Shown in pieces: positions 13,323 to 26,560 of a stretch of DNA of 64,000 nt (positions within the stretch are counted from its first letter, which is position 1; each line of letters begins with the position of its first letter). This DNA is from Brasenia schreberi (taxonomy: Eukaryota > Streptophyta > Magnoliopsida > Nymphaeales > Cabombaceae), in contig JAYKKT010000091.1 in the NCBI GenBank assembly GCA_036023115.1, forward strand, positions 36,203,001 through 36,267,000, given 5' to 3'. Below the pieces are notes generated by a model. That model was not told where the DNA came from. It ran no database searches and saw only the letters and a list, made by a program, of their open reading frames with translations. The position numbers and the translations under genes were made by a program.

Positions 13323-14399
13323 ACTCTCCTCTCTCTATTTTCCTAATTGCCATTCTTCTTCTTCCTTTTCTCCCTATCTTCCAGGTGACTGGCTTCCTTT
13401 CAAGCTTTTTGGGGCTTAAAAAAGAGGTGAGTGAGCAGGACACGAAACTAAGAAAATGTCAGCGACAGGTTCACCAACGTGTTTATGGAGATCGCAAGAA
13501 CGGAAGATGACGGCAACGTGAAAACGTAGCAGGGTTGTGTGTGACGATGCCAACTGCTGGCTTGTTTTGGTGGGCGGGTAAGTTGTGAACTTTCCTGGCC
13601 GTTCCATTGATGCACTGACATGGTCCAGATTTCAGTTGATCTCGGGCATTCAGACTGACGTGCATTGAACGAGTGGTGAGTAGGACAGGTGGTTGGCACG
13701 TGCAAACACACTATTTGAATGCTGACTATTATGCCCTTGTCACTTTTCCCCTAACTGGACGCTGATGACTGAAGCAAAGGATTAGTTTTAGATTCCGGAT
13801 CCAAACCCAACAAGTCATTTTGCTGATCCAGATATTGGAAATAGCAATACAAGAAGGTTCATTCATCCACTTGCAGTTCCTCAAGCTAGATCATGTCCCA
13901 TTTCAAGACTTTGGCAACACTACAAAGTCTTTGTGAATTCAAGTAGGATCCACTCACAATCTTACGGGCTCTAATCCGGCCGTTCTCAGTTGATGCCTTA
14001 ACTGCCAGTTGCAACATTCTTGTTCTGAGTTTGGCTTCAGACTCCAACTTGTGATGCCCCTGACCACTCCTTGAAAACGGACTCCTTCACCATCCTCACC
14101 CCTTGGGACAGACCAGTGGCCACATGATGGTGGTAGCTGGATAAACACAACTCTCCGTTCTTAAAAACAGACAGTGGGATAGTCGCTATAAGTTTTCTTA
14201 CATTTCATAAATGACTAAATTCAAATTTTGCCCTACTTCAACTTTGCTATTTTGAACAGGAAAGATGCCCAAAACTAAAAAGTATAAACTCTGATTTTGC
14301 AGTTAAATCTTTCCCTTTTCCATGTAAAGACCAGTTTAGTCATATCTGTTTACAAAGTTTGCATATCTGATCCAATCAAATTTTTGTAATCTAATGCGT
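13323..14399. other. Unassigned segment between two Copia copies
   Basis: This region has higher GC than its neighbours and several short open frames. On the minus strand about 14148-13895 has coding-like composition, for example LQLAVKASTENGRIRARKIV in one frame, but I cannot assign a family. It could be a gene fragment carried by a transposon. No intact gene is supported. Confidence 0.35.
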
Positions 14400-17300
14400 A
14401 CCTGTTTCGAGTTTAGATTCTCTATTAGGAGAAATCTTTTTACCTTGAATATAAAAGGTCTCTCTCATATCCTTCATTTCAAACTTTGAGTTTAACTATG
14501 ACTTGGTTTTGACAATCATCTCATTGTCATTCTCCGTCAACAATATGTCATCTGTTTCAATATATAAATATAGAATAATAAAGCGGCTCCTAGTGTTATA
14601 AACATATAAACAGTAGTCAAGTTCACTATCCACAAATCCAAATTCTAAAATAACATTTTAAAAAGTCAAATATCATTGATGAGGTGATTGTTTAAGACTA
14701 TACAGAGATTTTTCAACCTATATATTTTATCTTCCTAACCTTTAATAACATACCCTTTTAGTTGTTCCATATAAATAATTTTCTCTAAATCATTATTTAG
14801 GAAAATAGTTTTTATATTTAGTTAATGTAAATCTAAATCATAAAATGTTGATATAACCAAATTATTCAAATGAATGCAAATTTTATAATAGGAGAATATA
14901 TTTCTACATATTAAGAAAATCTATTTGCAACCAACCTCACCTTAAATTTGTCGATCATTTTATCAATTTTATATTTCTTTTGAAGAACTCATTTATAGTC
15001 TATGACTTTTCTTCATTTTGGCAAATCTGTCAATTCTTAGACTTGATTTTTTAACAGATTTAATTATCTCATAAATTTCTTTTTCTCAGTTTGTTGATTC
15101 AAATAAGTGTGATCTAGTTCACCTAAAGTTTCAGTTTGTTTAGGAAGAACATTTGGATTAAAATTCATATGTTCAAATGATGACATATCCATGGATCCAA
15201 ATCAACAACAAACTCATCATTATTTTTAGCATCTTCTAAGAATTCAATATCCTCACTTTCTACCAAACCATGGTCCTCATAATAAAATATATATCCTTTC
15301 GACCCTTTAGGCTATCCAATAAAAACACACTTCAAGAACATACTCTCTAACGTATCTCTAAACTAAGAAAAGATTTTTACATGAGCAATATATTCTCACC
15401 TTCTAATATGACTAAGCTTTAGTTTTCTACAAAACTATGTCATATAATGTACAAAACATAACCTTATAAGGTAGTCTGTTTAACATACATGATTGTGGTC
15501 ACTGGTGATTCCCAAAAAATTCTAAGAAGGAAAACATATATTAATATAGACCTAGTCATATTCAATAAAGTCTTGTTATAGCTTTAAACTACACTATTTT
15601 GTTAAGGTGTCCTAAGCGTGGTATTTTATTTTGAGATACCAAAGTTTTTACAATATTCTAAGAATTCTAAATAATAATATTTGTCTCGAGGTAAATTTGT
15701 TGTCATCTTTGCTCTCAACAAAGTCAGCATCTGAGTATCCTACCACTTTTAGTTCATTTGCTTGAAAACATAGTATACAAGACCTGATATCAGTATGCTA
15801 TGTTGTCTAGCTTATCTTTAGACTGATTAAGGATCTCTAGACTGATATCTCTACATCTCATATGGTGTAGTGAATATATCCTTACATGATACTCTATTGA
15901 GTATGTATACCGCTGTACTTACTGCTTCTCCCTAAAATATTCTTGGTAAAGAGGAATCAATTTAACATTGACCTCATCATATTCAGTAAAGTCATGTTAT
16001 ATCTTTCAGCTACATCATTCTGTTGAGCTGTCTTAGGCATTGTATTTTGCTTTACAATACCAAAGTCTTTATAGAATTCTAGAAATTCTAAAAAGGTATA
16101 TTCACCACCTCTATCTCATCTTAAGACTTTCATTGAAGATTTTGAACTTCCTTCTTATATTCTTTAAAAGCTTAAAGTGCCACAAATTTATGTGTTAGGA
16201 GATATAAATACGTATATCTTGAGTAATCATTGATAAATATTATAAAATAAACCTTTCTATGATGTGACCTTACTCTAAATGATCCATATAGATCCGTGTA
16301 AATGACCTCATATAGGGTTGTTGCCCTTGTTGTCTCTTTGGAAAAAACTTTACTTGTCATTTTTCCTTATATACAAGCTTCACACTTGTTGAAAGTATTT
16401 TATTCAAATCTTGGCAGTAAGTTAAAGTTGGATAATTTCCTTAACTTTTCTAGACTTATATGCCCAAGGCGTTTATGCCATATATTTACATCAACATTAA
16501 CTGCACTGTCAATTTAAGCAGGAGGATTTTTATTAACTTTTAGTTTGAACAGTTTATGTTCTACATAAAATTCTCTAGAGAAAAATATTCTTCCATGTTT
16601 CCCCACGGTTACCTTGATAGGAATAAACATGACCCCAAAACTTTTCTTTACTAAGACAGAGACTGAAACAAGATTGTGCCTTACAGACGACACCATCAAT
16701 ACATCAGTTAATACAACAAGTGTGCCTTGTACAATAATTTTAAAGGACCCAATACCTAAAACATCTGAGAAAGTATTATTTTCCATGTGCACTTGATGTT
16801 TTCCTAATTTGTACTCCTTTAGATCCATTGTCACTTCCTTAGTTTTTGAGATACGTCTGGTCCCTACAGAGTCAATCCACCAATAAGTCACCGGATGGTC
16901 TATATAGAGACATTCTGATATCATGCAGGTTATTTCCTACTTATGTGATTGTTTGCGTTGTTGGTTGTTTTCTCCACGTTTCTTGTTGCAGCAATCTCTC
17001 TTATAGTTTCTTATATTTTCATAGCTGAAACACTTAATCCGAGAAGCGATTTTTTGCATTTTCTTAAAAGATTGACCGTCCTTTTATTATTTTTGTCAAA
17101 CTTTTTGTTTGATTTATTTCTCCTTTAGTTGGGTTTAGAGCAAGACCCTATCTCATCTTATACTACTAGAATTTTTTTTTTTTGTTTTTACTCATATGTT
17201 CTTGCTCAATTGCTAGTTTTAGGGGCAATTCAGAAAGGTTGATTTCTAACCCTAGTTCGAGGGCAGTGGTGACCATGTTCCATAATGCAAGCAAGATTGT

Positions 17301-18215
17301 TCAATATTATAGATATCTACATCGGTTTTGGGATGATTGATTTTGCCACAACTAGGTCCCTAGCCATTATGAGCATAGGATTTACATGTTATAGTACGTT
17401 ATCCCCTTCTTTCATTTTGAAGGAATTATATTTTTGTAGTAGTAGTTGGACATATAGCTTGATAGTTGTATCATATTTGACTGTTATAAAGTTAAACAAC
17501 TTTGTGGCAGTCTCGAATTCTTTGAAGACCCTCATAAAGGCATCCTCCATGTATGTCAACATGACGGTTCTTGCTATTGTGTCATCCTGTAGAAATATTT
17601 ATACATTTTTATATGTTGCTTGGTTGCGTCTAGTGGTTGCGGACGCATAGTTTCTTTTACGACATACTCTACACCTTCAAGTGTTATAGCAAGTGTATTC
17701 TTCTTTTCCATGTTTGAAAGTTTAGACCATTTAATTTTTCGGTTTTTGCCAATTCCGACACACATATTCTAGAGTTTATTTTTATGTGTTTGACAATTAT
17801 AACAATTAGACGGTTTAAAAAGAAAATATTTAACAAACAACAAAACACACATAGCATGATGCAGAATATCACAAAAATGAGCTGAAGATAACTCATTTTT
17901 AATATATATAGAAGCAAACTAGGATAAATTTATAATTTTCTCAAGAAATTTCTGCCTTGATCATTTTTCAAAATACCGGGGGTAGAACAATAATTTTATT
18001 TGTCTGTCCGATTTTATAATTTTTAGAAAAGACCAAGGATAAAATATTAAAATCAACTTTTGGTATTTCTAAAAAATTCGTAATTGATCGAGAGTAAATT
18101 TGTAATTTTGCCCCTCAATCTGAATTTGTAATTTTTTCAAAAAGATAGGGACAAATCTATCTTTTAACAGGTGGCAGTACTATAATAAACTTAACCGGGA
18201 AGGAAAGTAACGTAA
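14400..18215 (-). mobile_element. Rearranged Copia mosaic, same family as the 5.6-13.3 kb element
   Basis: The pieces correspond to the neighbouring Copia element in a scrambled order. About 14440-15665 matches its 6660-7930 (reverse transcriptase to integrase). About 15666-15790 matches its 6200-6320 (RNase H start). About 15800-17835 matches its 7600-9665 (integrase to gag). About 17835-18215 matches its leader at 11840-12235. On the minus strand: gag start at about 17760 (KLNGLNFQTWKRRI), a zinc knuckle with C and H losses at about 17040-16980 (CFSYENIRNYKRDCC), protease at 16924-16514 (WIDSVGT in place of DSGAT), and integrase at 16360-16172. No LTR is visible at either end. All reading frames are broken. 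Confidence 0.75.
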
Positions 18216-18285
18216 AACCAAGTATATAAGTAAATACAAGTTTGTTTATACGAGAGTGTGAAATATTACGTTACTTCCCTTCCCG
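18196..18285. repeat. 20-bp inverted repeat with 50-bp spacer at a transposon edge
   Basis: 18196-18215 (CGGGAAGGAAAGTAACGTAA) and 18266-18285 are reverse complements with one mismatch. They sit exactly where similarity to the Copia leader stops. Confidence 0.7.
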
Positions 18286-19224
18286 AAGCCTCTCAATGCG
18301 AAACTCGGTATCTCACCACCTCGATTGCTTCTGCTTCAATTGCTCTTCCTTCACCACCGCCGCCTCCTCGTCGAAGCGAACTTCTCCCGTTTCTCGTAGT
18401 TGTAGACCTTCCATCTCTTTTGTGGAAGGATGTTGTCCCTCTCTCTCTCTTCTCTTAAACTACCGCAAATGCACAGGGGAGGGGAAACTCTGCCTCGGTC
18501 ACCTTCTTTTACGTCATCTCTATTGGGCACCAAATCATAGGAGAGAGAGTAGATCTACAATAATCATATCTTTTCGGTTATTTAGAATTTTCCATCAATC
18601 CTTTAATTTATCAAACATTGGCCGTATTCATCCTTTTGCTAACACCCATTGTTTTGTTTTAAAATAATCTTTCCATTTAGATTTTGATTTTTTCAAGATT
18701 TAACAAACCAATTACATTATATAGTTCATATGATGTTTGTATCCAATCAAAATGTGTCATATTCATGTTGGTTGGTTCTGTACACGAACCGGAAGTGACA
18801 CAACCTGAACAAAGACACGCTGACACTATTCTGCCACTTAGAATCTAACTTATTTAGATATTATGCGCCGGTCCAAGATTCAGGCATCTTGTATGTTTCA
18901 GGTATTATGGTAAACATTTGATATATCTAATATGTAAAATCCAAATTGTATTCATATATGCTTTCAACTATCGAGTTCAGATTACTTGAATTCGTTGTCA
19001 CAACAGGTATACTTTAGATATGATGTGTCATCTCTCCTTGTTCAGATTATCTAGATTCATATATAAAGTTGTGTAATTACTATTATCATATACTTATATT
19101 AATTAATGTCTCACTTGCTTTAGTTTGAATATTATATATATATATATATATGATATTATATACCTTAGTTGTGTCCTAACACTCAATATTTTTGAAATTT
19201 GACGTATTCTCCACCCACACCCGT
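18286..19224. other. Spacer, no recognised gene
   Basis: The first 400 bp are CT-rich with overlapping open frames on both strands that show no domain. The rest is AT-rich and includes a short (TA)n run at about 19137-19152. The right part may hide the decayed 3' third of the neighbouring hAT element, but I could not align it. Confidence 0.4.
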
Positions 19225-21112
19225 GTGACATAGCATAACATGCTTATTTTTAATATCTACCATTCTCATTACCTTAACTACAATCATCCTTAAAAACTTG
19301 TTGTAATTTTCAAAAAATTAGCATTAAAAATATCTACTACAACAATCCCATATAGAGCCTCATTCATCATATGTAAACATATTTTTGAATGCATTTTTAT
19401 GTACAACAAGATTTTGAACAGTAATAAAATCATAATCAAAACTCCCTTCTACCAGTATAGATTCTCATCAAATCAAATGTAATACAAAAGAGTAATTATA
19501 AATAAACTTTGTAATATTTCTGCATGCATCAATTATCCCTTAATTTAATCTATTGCACTTAAATCCTCAAGCATTAAGTCTATGAAAACATAGGGTCCAC
19601 TAAAGATTGATAGTTCAACTCAAGCAGCTTACCAGTTGCTCTGAAATTTGTAGCATTGTCAGTAATGAATTGCATAACATTTGTAATACCCTCTTCTTCA
19701 ATAACTTCTTCAAAAATATAGAGTAAATTATCTACATTTTTGTTAATATGGAACAAGTCATATGATTTCAAAAACAATGTTCCTTAGGACAATAGATAAA
19801 AAAGTTTACTAATGATTTACGTTGACTGTTTATCCAACCATAGTGGAACAATTGGTAAGCATCCATGACTCCCTAACTTCAGAATTCCATTTATGCACGA
19901 TATCAACCCAATTTTGCAACAATTTACCCCTCAAAGCATGATATATAGGGACTCTATAACCTTATCCCATACTAGCAAAAGCATCTGTCATACTTTGAAA
20001 GAAAAATAAATTTACAACACTAAAAGGAAGACAATTTTTGTAAAAAAATTCAACACACTTCATATTTACCTACTTTTTGAATTACCTCCTTCGAAGTCAT
20101 AACTGATCTTATGTCTGGTTGAGCTTCAGGAATCATACATGTTAACAAAATGAATGCATCACACTACCTCTACCTCCTCTACTACTCCTTATAATCATAT
20201 CGTGAGTAGGAGCTCTTGCAGTAGAACAAGAACCAACTCCACTGCTACTACTTCATAACTTACACTCTTTCCCTTAGCTTACCTTACCTCTTCAGTTGAC
20301 TCTTCTTGCTCTTTGAATGCACTATGAAAGTTTGTACCATAGATCTCTCTAGGAACATCTTCAAATTGTTCAAAGTTTTGTGACATATCTCAACCCCCTA
20401 TTTCTGTCCTTTCTTGCAATCATAAATTTTTTCTCTCCTTTCTAACTTCCAATACTTGCTTAATTTTATACTTTACTTTTTTGAACACCCAAACACAAGC
20501 ACTAACATCCTTCTTGGTTCCCACACTTTTGGGTTCCCGCAAGATAGTGCTTCATACGAGAAATACCTTCATGCTTAACCTTATTGCAAAAAATACACTT
20601 ATTCACTAGCCTATTATCTTCGTATACTGGTGTGCAATATTTTAATGCTGGATCGATTCGATCAAAAGTCATTAAGCACAGAGGAGATAAACAAAAAGAA
20701 GAAAGAAGCTTTTGAAAGTTCAAGAATCACAAAATCTATGAAAACCTCAAAATTTTCAAGTGAAAAGTCGGGTGGAATGAGAAGAAAGGGATTGTGTTAT
20801 GGATTTAACAAAAATCTTATAAATGGAAAAAGGATTAAGTGAAAAAATTCAATAATCTTGAGATTTCTCTACAAAATCAACAAAAGCAATGATAGGGAAA
20901 TGATTTGAAAACAAAGGATTGAAGTGAAATATGGTTTGGGATAAAAAAATGAATTTTGTGAACTCGAATTTTAGGGTTTTATACCCAAAAAATCGACATT
21001 GACTTGTACGATACAACACGATAAATTACACAATGCAATACACGTGCATGTATCTTGTCATATTTGCATATGATACACGATAAAATTGTATGATACAATA
21101 TAGTTTTAATAA
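19225..21112 (-). mobile_element. hAT transposon (DUF659 type), 3'-truncated
   Basis: A second member of the hAT family at 1634-5039, in the opposite orientation. Its 5' end near 21112 reads, in reverse, TGTTATTAAAACTATATTG and then a run of ATCATAC/ATCGTG strings like the first copy. The BED finger is at about 20684-20502 (NKCIFCNKVKHEGISRMKHY). DUF659 is at 19777-19580 (MFLKSYDLFHINKNVDNLL, NATNFRATGKLLEL). Similarity continues to about 19225 and stops, so the hATC domain and the other terminus are missing. Stops and frameshifts make it inactive. It ends about 250 bp before the truncated XPD copy. Confidence 0.72.
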
Positions 21113-22068
21113 CATCTTCATGTACCTAAACTACTCGGGCCTTATGGAAGTGGGAATTCTTTTTACGAAATGCACCTAAACTATGGGAAGTGTTGTTTCG
21201 AGAGAGAAACATCACGGTCAATGGGTTCATAGATTTCATTTGTTGTCTAATGTTTCAAAGAAGAAATGATTTGCTTATTTTCCTATCCAAAGCGTTGCAA
21301 ATGTATCATCTTTATGAAAAACTATTTTGATGTCTAACTCGCTGCAATGCCTGAATTGGTAGGAAGGTTCAAGGCTACAGATTCCAGCAGGTTGCATGCT
21401 GAATATAACAGGCTAGTTGAGGGCTTGGCTCAGCGAGGGAACTTACCTGGTAAATATGTAATACTGCAGAAGAGTGGCATTTTCAGGAGTTTTATTTCTC
21501 TATTGTTCCTTGATTTCAAGTTCTTTTTTTTTCTTGTCTTAATGTCCAATGACAGCATCCGATGCATGGCCTTCAAATCCAGTACTTCCAGATGATATTT
21601 TGAAGGAAGCTGTACCTGGAAATATTCTGAAGGATGAACATTTTGTATCTGTTTTAAAAAGATTGGTTCAATATTTGAGGGGAAGGTTAGAAGTTGAGCA
21701 TGTTGAGACTGAAGGACCTGTTTCTTTTGTGGCTTCAATTACCAGTCAAGCTGGAATTGATCAAAAGATGCTCAAGTTTTGCTATGATCGCCTTCACTCT
21801 CTCTTGTTGACGCTTGAAATAACCAACACTGCTGAGTTTCTGCATATCCAGACCATCCGTGACTTTGCAACACTGGTGGGGACGCACACTCATGGGTTCA
21901 AAATTAATTGAACCATATGATGAGCGAATGCCAAACATACCTGACCCGATATTGCAGGTAATAGTCCTTTGTTCTTCTCATCTTTGATTTACGATCCTTT
22001 TCAATGCATTAGGTGATGATGATACTAACGATTGACTTACTTTCTTGTTCTCTTTTAGTTATGTTGCC

Positions 22069-22470
22069 TTGATGCCTCACTCGCCATAAAGCCGGTATTG
22101 CAGCGATTCCAGTCTGTTATAATCACATCTGGAACATTAAGCCCGATAGGCCTGTATCCCCGCCTTCTAAATTTTCATCCAGTTGTTTGTCAAAACCTTA
22201 CTATGTCTTTAACAAGAGATTGCATATGCCCAATGGTTCTTACTCGTGGCAGGTAACATTGCAGACTTATTGATGCCTCACTCGCCATAAAGCCGGTATT
22301 GCAGCGATTCCAGTCTGTTATGATCACATCTGGAACATTAAGCCCGATAGACCTGTATCCCCGCCTTCTAAATTTTCATCCAGTTGTTTGTCAAAACCTT
22401 ACGATGTCTTTCACAAGAGATTGCATATGCCCAATGGTTCTTACTCGTGGCAGGTAACATTGCAGACTTA
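22069..22470 (+). repeat. 201-bp tandem duplication of an XPD exon
   Basis: 22069-22269 and 22270-22470 are nearly identical; I count about four differences. Each carries the helicase exon with [12 protein letters not shown] or its equivalent, its donor GGTAACATT, and the first bases of the next intron. The second copy lacks the original acceptor. Confidence 0.9.
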
Positions 22471-23377
22471 ACTGTATATCCAGGCTTGTAATGCATTTGT
22501 GGAGATTACAAGAACATAATCATTTTCAGTCTTCATGTGACTGCCAAGGTCTTTCGTAACTTTGATGCTGTTTTTTTTTCCTTCCACAACGTTTGTTACA
22601 TTAATTTCTTTCCTTTTTCTTACTGAATGCTTCAACAGCGATCAGCTTCCGGTCACCACGAAATTCGACATGCGTTCTGATCCTGGTATTGTAAGAAATT
22701 ATGGGAGACTATTGTTGGAGATGGTTGCACCTGTCCCAGATGGCGTTGCTTGTTTCTTTGTCAGTTACTCATACATGGATGGAATCGTCAACAGCTGGAA
22801 TGAGATGGGCATTTTGCAGGTAAAGTATCTGATTTGTCATTAACCCGAGAGATGACTTTTCACATATTCATTACCAAAGCTATTTATGCCACCTTCTAGG
22901 GCCTAAAACTGAGGCGAACAAACTGAGCTTGGGCCTGTTTGGACTTCTCGAGCCATGAGACTCATCTTGACTTAGTGAATTGATGAGTCAAATGAAATGT
23001 GAAGCAAGCTAAGCATGTTTGGGTTAGTTAGGCATAACTGTCCGAGCTCGTGTAACTTGTCTGCCCATTTCTGGTTGCTGACTTATTGTTCCTTGCCAAA
23101 TCTTCTTGTTCAATAAAGCCCACAAATGCACATAATATGCATATTCATTTCTTTGTATGTAGTTGCTGAAGGATGAAAATGAAGTTCCATACACAGCTTT
23201 ACAGGAACACATTAAAAGATAACAACAAAAAAGTCTTTCATCTCTTTCCCCTCATCTCTTTCTTCTTCACTATTGTTTTATTTTTCTCGTACTCGAGGAG
23301 GCATTACTGAAGAAAGAGGTAGAGGTGGTGAAACCTGGGTTTCTTTAGATTGAGCAGGTGTTCTTCGCACACCTGTT

Positions 23378-23380
<3 letters not shown>

Positions 23381-23413
<33 letters not shown>
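23381..23413. repeat. (GA)n microsatellite
   Basis: Uninterrupted AG repeat in an XPD-pseudogene intron. Confidence 0.95.
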
Positions 23414-23418
<5 letters not shown>

Positions 23419-23449
23419 CGTGGCTGCAGGTTGGTGATGCCGAAGATGC

Positions 23450-23687
23450 TGTGTGCACAGGGGTGGAGTCAAGGGGGGGGTTCTAGGGGCATTGGGCCCC
23501 ATAGATCTCTAGTAGCAAGCTAGCTATACACTATGTAGTTATGTAATAAATTATTAATGGGCTTTTGGAGACTAAGCCATGCCCAACCTAAATCTAACTA
23601 TCCATCTATAGCTTCATCTCCAACTAAGGGAGAGCGTAGTTCCGGCCCCATGGGGAGAAAAGTCCTGGCTCTGCTCCTGTGTGTACA
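23450..23687. mobile_element. hAT-type MITE in an XPD intron
   Basis: The element spans 23458-23679 (222 bp). Its ends are inverted: CAGGGGTGGAGTCAAG on the left and CAGGAGCAGAGCCAGG on the right in reverse. TGTGTGCA (23450-23457) and TGTGTACA (23680-23687) flank it as an 8-bp duplication with one mismatch. It has no coding capacity. Confidence 0.78.
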
Positions 23688-26219
23688 GCTGTCTTAGTCT
23701 TGGGGATTTAGTCGTTGGACCTCTTTCAATCGCTAGCCTCCTGTGGCTCTACACACAAAGATAAGTGATTGAAAAAAGAAGAGGAAGACTACATCATGAC
23801 AGGACCAATTTTTTATGGAACAAATGGGTCCAATCGCATGACCAATATATATGAGCTTATATCAGCTCAGCTGTAGCTTGGGCAGCTTGTTTCTATCCAG
23901 TAAACTATGTGACTACGCCAAATCTCATCTCATTACTGTCATGAGCCGAGCTGAGAAAAGCACCTGCTATCAGCTTCTCATATTGTAGCCCCATTGTATA
24001 CATGAGCCATTAGTATCTCAGAAAGGATGCTGAAGAATGACAAGCAATTGTTTGAGAAGTGGATCTTCTATCACTTTGTCTTATATGCTAATAATGCCTC
24101 AATTTGTTGCAGGAGATTATGCAACACAAACTTGTTTTTATTGAAACACAAGATGTGGTAGAAACCACACTGGCTCTGGATAATTGTCGCGGGGCATGTG
24201 ATGGTGGAAGAGGAGCTGTTTTTTTCCATCTATTGCTAGGTAAATGCTATTTCCTGAGATAGTGCTGTCTGTAATAAGTTGATGAAAAACAAAAGGTTGG
24301 CTGTATCTTTTGTGGTTGGTCTTTATCACTTCTTTTCTTGTTTTCTGTTTTGTTGGTGCACCACAATTTTTTGACCTTCAGAGAATGTTGAGAGGGAAGG
24401 GCTGTGCAGGTTGGGGTAGAGGGCATTCCTTGGGTGCCTGTTCTGTTATTGAAGTTCTCAGTTAAATGTTCCAGGAATGAAACTTCTCACTTGTTTTTAT
24501 CCTAATTTAGCAATCCTTTTATGGTTACTATATTCTTTATCTTACATGATCTGTGTGCTTTTGAATAAGCAAGAAACATGATTTATGTACTCGGACTTCT
24601 GGTACTTACTGTAGAATGGATATGTCAAATTCCATTTATCAGTGAAGGGGCATCGGCTTTATTCTTCCATTGTCATATGACATGGTAAATGTGAATTTTT
24701 ATTGTAAAAAGAACCATGGAGAATATAACTATATAGAAAATTCAGTCATAAAAATGGTTTCCTTCTTACTGAATGCGAATATTTTAACATGATTTTTTAT
24801 GAATATTTCCTGAAAATTCATCTCTTGAGGTATTATTTTGGAAACTTAGTTGTAGCAACAAACATTTGATTCATTTCCAGGGGAAAGGTGACCGAGGGTA
24901 TAGATTTTGATCGGCATTATGGAAGACTTGTCATCATGTTTGGCATTCCATTCCAGAACACACAAAGCAGGTTCGTCAATCGCATTAGTTGTAGAAAATT
25001 GGTTCTAGTGCGCCATGGTTATATCGCCCATAAGCTTTAACCATGTTAGATAATGCAGAAGTATAGAATGTTCTCTCTGCAGGTTTCTATTTGTGTTTTC
25101 CTTTTTCCAGCAGCAAGACTAGAAGTTAACTAAATTGGCAGCGTTTGACTTTCACGATAAGATGGCATCTCTCAATTTGAAAATTGCTGTATAATTTTCA
25201 GGATTTTGCTTGCTCGACTGCATTACCTAAGAGAGACGTTCCAAATAAAGGAAAGTGATTTCTTGACCTTCGACGCATTGGTATCATTCTTTACTTTGCT
25301 GTCCTCCTGTGCACCTTGCATGCCATGCAATTTATCCAAATCTCTGTCTTGGATGTTTTCTTTGTGGACAAGCTATAACGTGATTTAAATCACAAGCTAG
25401 TTGGTTGCTAGCTCAATCTTGGGGCCAACTATAATTTCAGTGGCTGGGCATCCTCATTTGAGATGAGGAACCACGAGCCCCCCTTATGTTTGCAACAAGC
25501 AGAGGACTACTTCCTTATGTGATCACACATGGGCTTTTAGCCCCTTCCTGTAATTTTATTTACCTTGAAGTTTCGTTTTTGTGGATGTTTTGATTGAACA
25601 CTTCACATGACAGATAATTCTTTGTCAGAGACAAGCAGCACAATGTGTAGGACGAGTTATTCATTCAAAGGCAGATTACGGGATGATGATTTTTGCTGAT
25701 AAGAGGTGTGTATCTTTGTCTAGTCTTGTTTCTACTGCATTTTAGTAGGGATTTATGTATATCCATGTACTCCTTTTGGTGGAAGTGACGCATTGAGTAA
25801 GAGTAAGAAACAAGTAAAAAGTTGGGTTGGTGTAAGATGCTTAACAAACAAACTAGGAGCCATATAAGTTCACTATGGTGACTGAGTCCAGAATCATGAA
25901 AGGATTTGGTATGGTTGAGATCCTAGAAATGGTGGATCCCATCTCATAAATGAGTTTCCCTAGGAAGAGTTATGGAATCAAATTTTCTGGACAGAAAAAA
26001 AAAATGGAACTATGAACAGTTGCATATTTCAGGCTTTTTCAGGGCCTTGGAATACTTGCTTTGCAGAGGTTGGGATTGAGAGCTGGTGGAGTAAAAGCTT
26101 GTTTCTAGAGGACCAACTCAGAAAATCACATCTTCATGGCCTCACTAAAAAAAGAGATAAGAAAAAGAGAGGCTATATGTAATGCCGTGATTACTGAGTC
26201 TCTCAGCTCATAAATACAT

Positions 26220-26560
26220 TATGAAGGGAATTGCCCTAGGGGTCGAGTACCTGACGGGCTTTGGCTGATTACCTCAACTTGCGTTAGCTGCCTTGCAATT
26301 TTGAACCCAAGCTCAACCAGACCAGCCTGGCACCGTTCAGTACTGATGTCAGGCTTGGATGTTGGGTTTGGTATATTTAGGTCTGGACTTATCACATCCC
26401 AAACATGGTGAAAGTATAATTAGGCATGAAACCAGCACGTCCAGAATCATTTTGACCATGTCCGGGGTTGTTTGTACTTTGTATCACTTTTGGGTAAATT
26501 AAATAACCCAACATAGTTTTAAAGAAAGATAAGAACTACTATTTTAGAGCACAAGAACAG
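26220..26560. other. Possible degenerate MITE in the last XPD intron
   Basis: GC-richer block with GGTCGAG, CCCAAGCTCAACC and GGCTTGGATGTTGGG strings typical of terminal parts of plant hAT MITEs. I could not find clean ends or a target duplication. Confidence 0.25.
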
